A stretch of DNA of 63,460 nucleotides from Pseudomonadota bacterium (GTDB lineage: Bacteria > Pseudomonadota > Alphaproteobacteria > Sphingomonadales > Sphingomonadaceae). Where the stretch lies: contig JAEWZX010000029.1 in NCBI GenBank assembly GCA_023394965.1, positions 1 through 63,460 of the forward strand, written 5' to 3'. This document shows, in pieces, positions 62,097 to 63,460 of this stretch. The position numbers and the translations under genes were made by a program. Under the pieces are notes generated by a model, which worked only from the letters and a program-made list of their open reading frames with translations, searched no databases and was not told the origin of the DNA. Every line of letters starts with the position of its first letter. Within the stretch, counting starts at the first letter, position 1.

Positions 62097-62201
62097 GTCA
62101 CCCCGGGAAGCGAAGCTGTGCGAAGCACATCGTTCCGGGGCACCCGGGACTACGCCCAGTTATCTTGGACCCCACCCAGTCACCCCGGACCTGTTCCGGG
62201 G
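62097..62201. repeat. pair of REP-like palindromes
   Basis: The decamer GTCACCCCGG occurs at 62097 and 62179. Each copy starts a hairpin: CCCCGGGAAGCG (62101-62112) with CGTTCCGGGG (62131-62140), two bulged bases, and CCCCGGA (62183-62189) with TCCGGGG (62195-62201). GC-rich short palindromes in pairs downstream of genes are typical of REP sequences. The stretch 62046-62346 otherwise holds no gene. Confidence 0.6.
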
Positions 62202-62346
62202 CGGGGCTATGCTGCTATTCCGCTCCGCCAAAGCGCTATGACCGGCGCAGGCCGCTAAGTTTTGGCGGACACAGAGAAACCCCTATGAAGAAAATCCATC
62301 CCAGCTGAAAAACAAGTCTTCAGTCAGTGACCCACCTTATCAAAAG

Positions 62347-62850
62347 TCATCGGCGCATTGTTTCGTTCAGAACGTGTAAGACTCCTCGGCCAGTTTCGTA
62401 AGCTCGCTTCACTTCTTGATAAGTTGTAGTATTTGGCGCCTCGCCCGAGTGAACAAAGGTATGCCTCCAGGAAATTATATTACCGTAAGCAGATTTTATA
62501 CTACCTAGGCGACTTTCCAGGCTAATTTTTTCGGCTATCTCAAGCTTCTTCTCAAAGCGTTTTACATATTTCTGCCCGAATGGTCCGATATGTTCTTGTT
62601 TCAGAGACTGAATCTTAATACGACCATTTATTTGTTCGAACTTGTACCTTGTTGCATTGCCGAGAACGCTGTGTTTTCGATCGGCAAATTCGTAAAAAAT
62701 ATCTTTAATAGCCAATTCATAGACAGTCACAGCCGATATAGCAATGAAACCTAAATATCTACTTTGGATGAACGGATCTCCAATGCCGGCCATCATGTGG
62801 TCTAGATGAACGATATAGTCGTCGGCCAGAGAGAATCTGTCGGTATACAT
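62347..62850 (-). CDS. HEPN-like nuclease partner of the DUF262 gene
   Basis: 167 residues, AT-rich and unlike its neighbours in composition. It is mostly helical and carries R129-H-T-F-V-H134 followed by SGE near the C-terminus, an Rx4H motif of the kind that forms the HEPN ribonuclease site. In my recollection, HEPN proteins of the MAE_28990/MAE_18760 type are found next to DUF262 genes. The start shares a base with the stop of the DUF262 gene (TAATG), implying coupled translation. A toxin or abortive-infection effector role is inferred, not shown. Confidence 0.65.
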   Translation of the reverse strand: MYTDRFSLADDYIVHLDHMMAGIGDPFIQSRYLGFIAISAVTVYELAIKDIFYEFADRKHSVLGNATRYKFEQINGRIKIQSLKQEHIGPFGQKYVKRFEKKLEIAEKISLESRLGSIKSAYGNIISWRHTFVHSGEAPNTTTYQEVKRAYETGRGVLHVLNETMRR

Positions 62851-63317
62851 TACTTAGTTAATATATAAGTTTTGGCCTTGCGAAGACGTTTTTCAACAGT
62901 GGCCGCGTCACTAGTATTAAAGAAGATAGCTTCTTTGTAATCATCGTCAGATATTAATTGTCTGTATCCCTCGGCGAGATCTTCTCTTACTTTTGATGGA
63001 GAAGATATCATTACGCTCAAAATCGAGTCCATCGCCGCTAGGTTGATGGGACCACGTACGTGGAATGGCTTATCTGGAAGTTTAGCGGCTACCAAATTCA
63101 CAGCGTTGGCAAAAGCCTCACGAAATTTGCTGACGGCTTTTGTTTTTCCTGATTTGTTACGGCCCATCTGCTGATTGAGAAACTCTTTCATTGGTTTCTC
63201 GTAGTTATCGCCATGTTCAGCCATCGCAAAAATCCGCAAAACCATTTCTACGTCGCGCTGATATTTGTTCAATTTTTCTTGGGCAATTACCTTCCTCCAG
63301 GAAGGATTTTCGTTCAA
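62850..63317 (-). CDS. DUF262 (GmrSD-type) protein, 5'-truncated
   Basis: About 155 residues that correspond only to the C-terminal part of DUF262 proteins: YQRDVEMVLRIFAMAEHGDN and PMKEFLNQQM match the conserved R-DVE-VLRFFA and mK-FL segments. The N-terminal ParB-like nucleotide-binding domain (DGQQR-type motif) is missing. The frame continues upstream as VWTLVDVLHDLNENPSW to a stop near 63347, so the TTG at 63317 is arbitrary. An IS5 end lies about 40 bases further on. DUF262 is the GmrS half of modification-dependent restriction enzymes and occurs in other defence modules; this copy should be inactive. Confidence 0.65.
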   Translation of the reverse strand: MNENPSWRKVIAQEKLNKYQRDVEMVLRIFAMAEHGDNYEKPMKEFLNQQMGRNKSGKTKAVSKFREAFANAVNLVAAKLPDKPFHVRGPINLAAMDSILSVMISSPSKVREDLAEGYRQLISDDDYKEAIFFNTSDAATVEKRLRKAKTYILTK

Positions 63318-63385
63318 GTCATGAAGGACATCAACTAGGGTCCAAACTCAATCAGCCTCTTGAAAATCGGCGTGTACATTGATTC

Positions 63386-63460
63386 AGGGAGTCTCCACTG
63401 AAGCAGGAGGCTGTTGGAGATGTCGCGTTCGTTGTTCTGGCTGTCGGATGAAGCATGGCG
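63386..63460 (+). mobile_element. IS5-family insertion sequence, left end only
   Basis: GGGAGTCTCCACTGAAG near 63387 leads directly into an IS5-type transposase start at 63420 with TGGAG-ATG. The element runs off the right edge. The exact terminal base cannot be fixed without the other end. Confidence 0.65.
63420..63460 (+). CDS. IS5-family transposase, N-terminal fragment (runs off window)
   Basis: Thirteen codons reading MSRSLFWLSDEAW, the standard opening of one branch of IS5-family DDE transposases (the DUF4096 region). Everything after is outside the window. Confidence 0.75.
   Translation, partial: MSRSLFWLSDEAW

Overview
The window reads as chromosomal DNA of a GC-rich alphaproteobacterium, most likely order Sphingomonadales (Erythrobacteraceae-like). 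Grounds: an unbroken str-S10-spc-alpha ribosomal supercluster with adk between secY and rpsM, a mdh-sucD-sucA-sucB-lpd TCA cluster, a LexA box of the alphaproteobacterial type (GAAC-N7-GAAC) before uvrA, and many secreted metallopeptidases and TonB/lipoprotein genes. The lineage is inferred from gene order and protein style, not from a database search.

Layout. (1) 1-1442: an accessory end. An IS3-family end points out of the window at the left edge, abutting a 5'-truncated AvcD/DcdV-type antiphage dCTP deaminase, a coupled AT-rich DUF488-like gene and a small gene remnant. (2) 1719-21688: rpsL-rpsG-fusA-tuf, then rpsJ to rplQ including secY, adk and rpoA, all on the + strand, with structured intercistronic leaders, several terminator-like hairpins and a strong terminator after rplQ. 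(3) 21782-31553: envelope and housekeeping genes: a serine hydrolase, a pair of paralogous exported proteins, a TRIC/YicG-like membrane protein, a PepSY protein, an amidase, an M49-like lipoprotein peptidase, a DUF4403 lipoprotein and a short SEDS-like membrane protein. (4) 31587-39336 (-): mdh, sucD, sucA, sucB, lpd, without sucC. (5) 39601-43251 (-): a GGDEF-EAL protein, a small unknown and a SleB-type cell wall hydrolase. (6) 43365-48036 (+): a cobalamin riboswitch followed by btuB-btuF-btuC-btuD, a complete B12 uptake operon. (7) 48038-58620 (-): M3 peptidase, small lipoprotein, ThpR, GH24 muramidase, diguanylate cyclase, M13 peptidase and a YadA-type trimeric adhesin. (8) 59007-61937 (+): SOS-controlled uvrA, followed by a fossil second copy of the UvrA C-terminal tail and two REP-like palindromes. 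(9) 62347-63460: a second accessory end: an AT-rich HEPN gene coupled to a truncated DUF262 (GmrSD-type) gene, then the start of an IS5-family element running off the right edge.

The core is ordinary and highly conserved. The unusual material is at both edges, where IS ends sit against the remains of two nucleotide/nucleic-acid-targeting defence-like modules, and in details inside the core: Arg at the streptomycin-determining position 88 of S12, a 5-residue deletion before switch I of EF-Tu, long hairpins between rpsL, rpsG and fusA, an attenuator-like leader before rpsJ, and the duplicated UvrA tail. Both defence-like modules appear broken, so I see remnants of systems rather than a complete new one.
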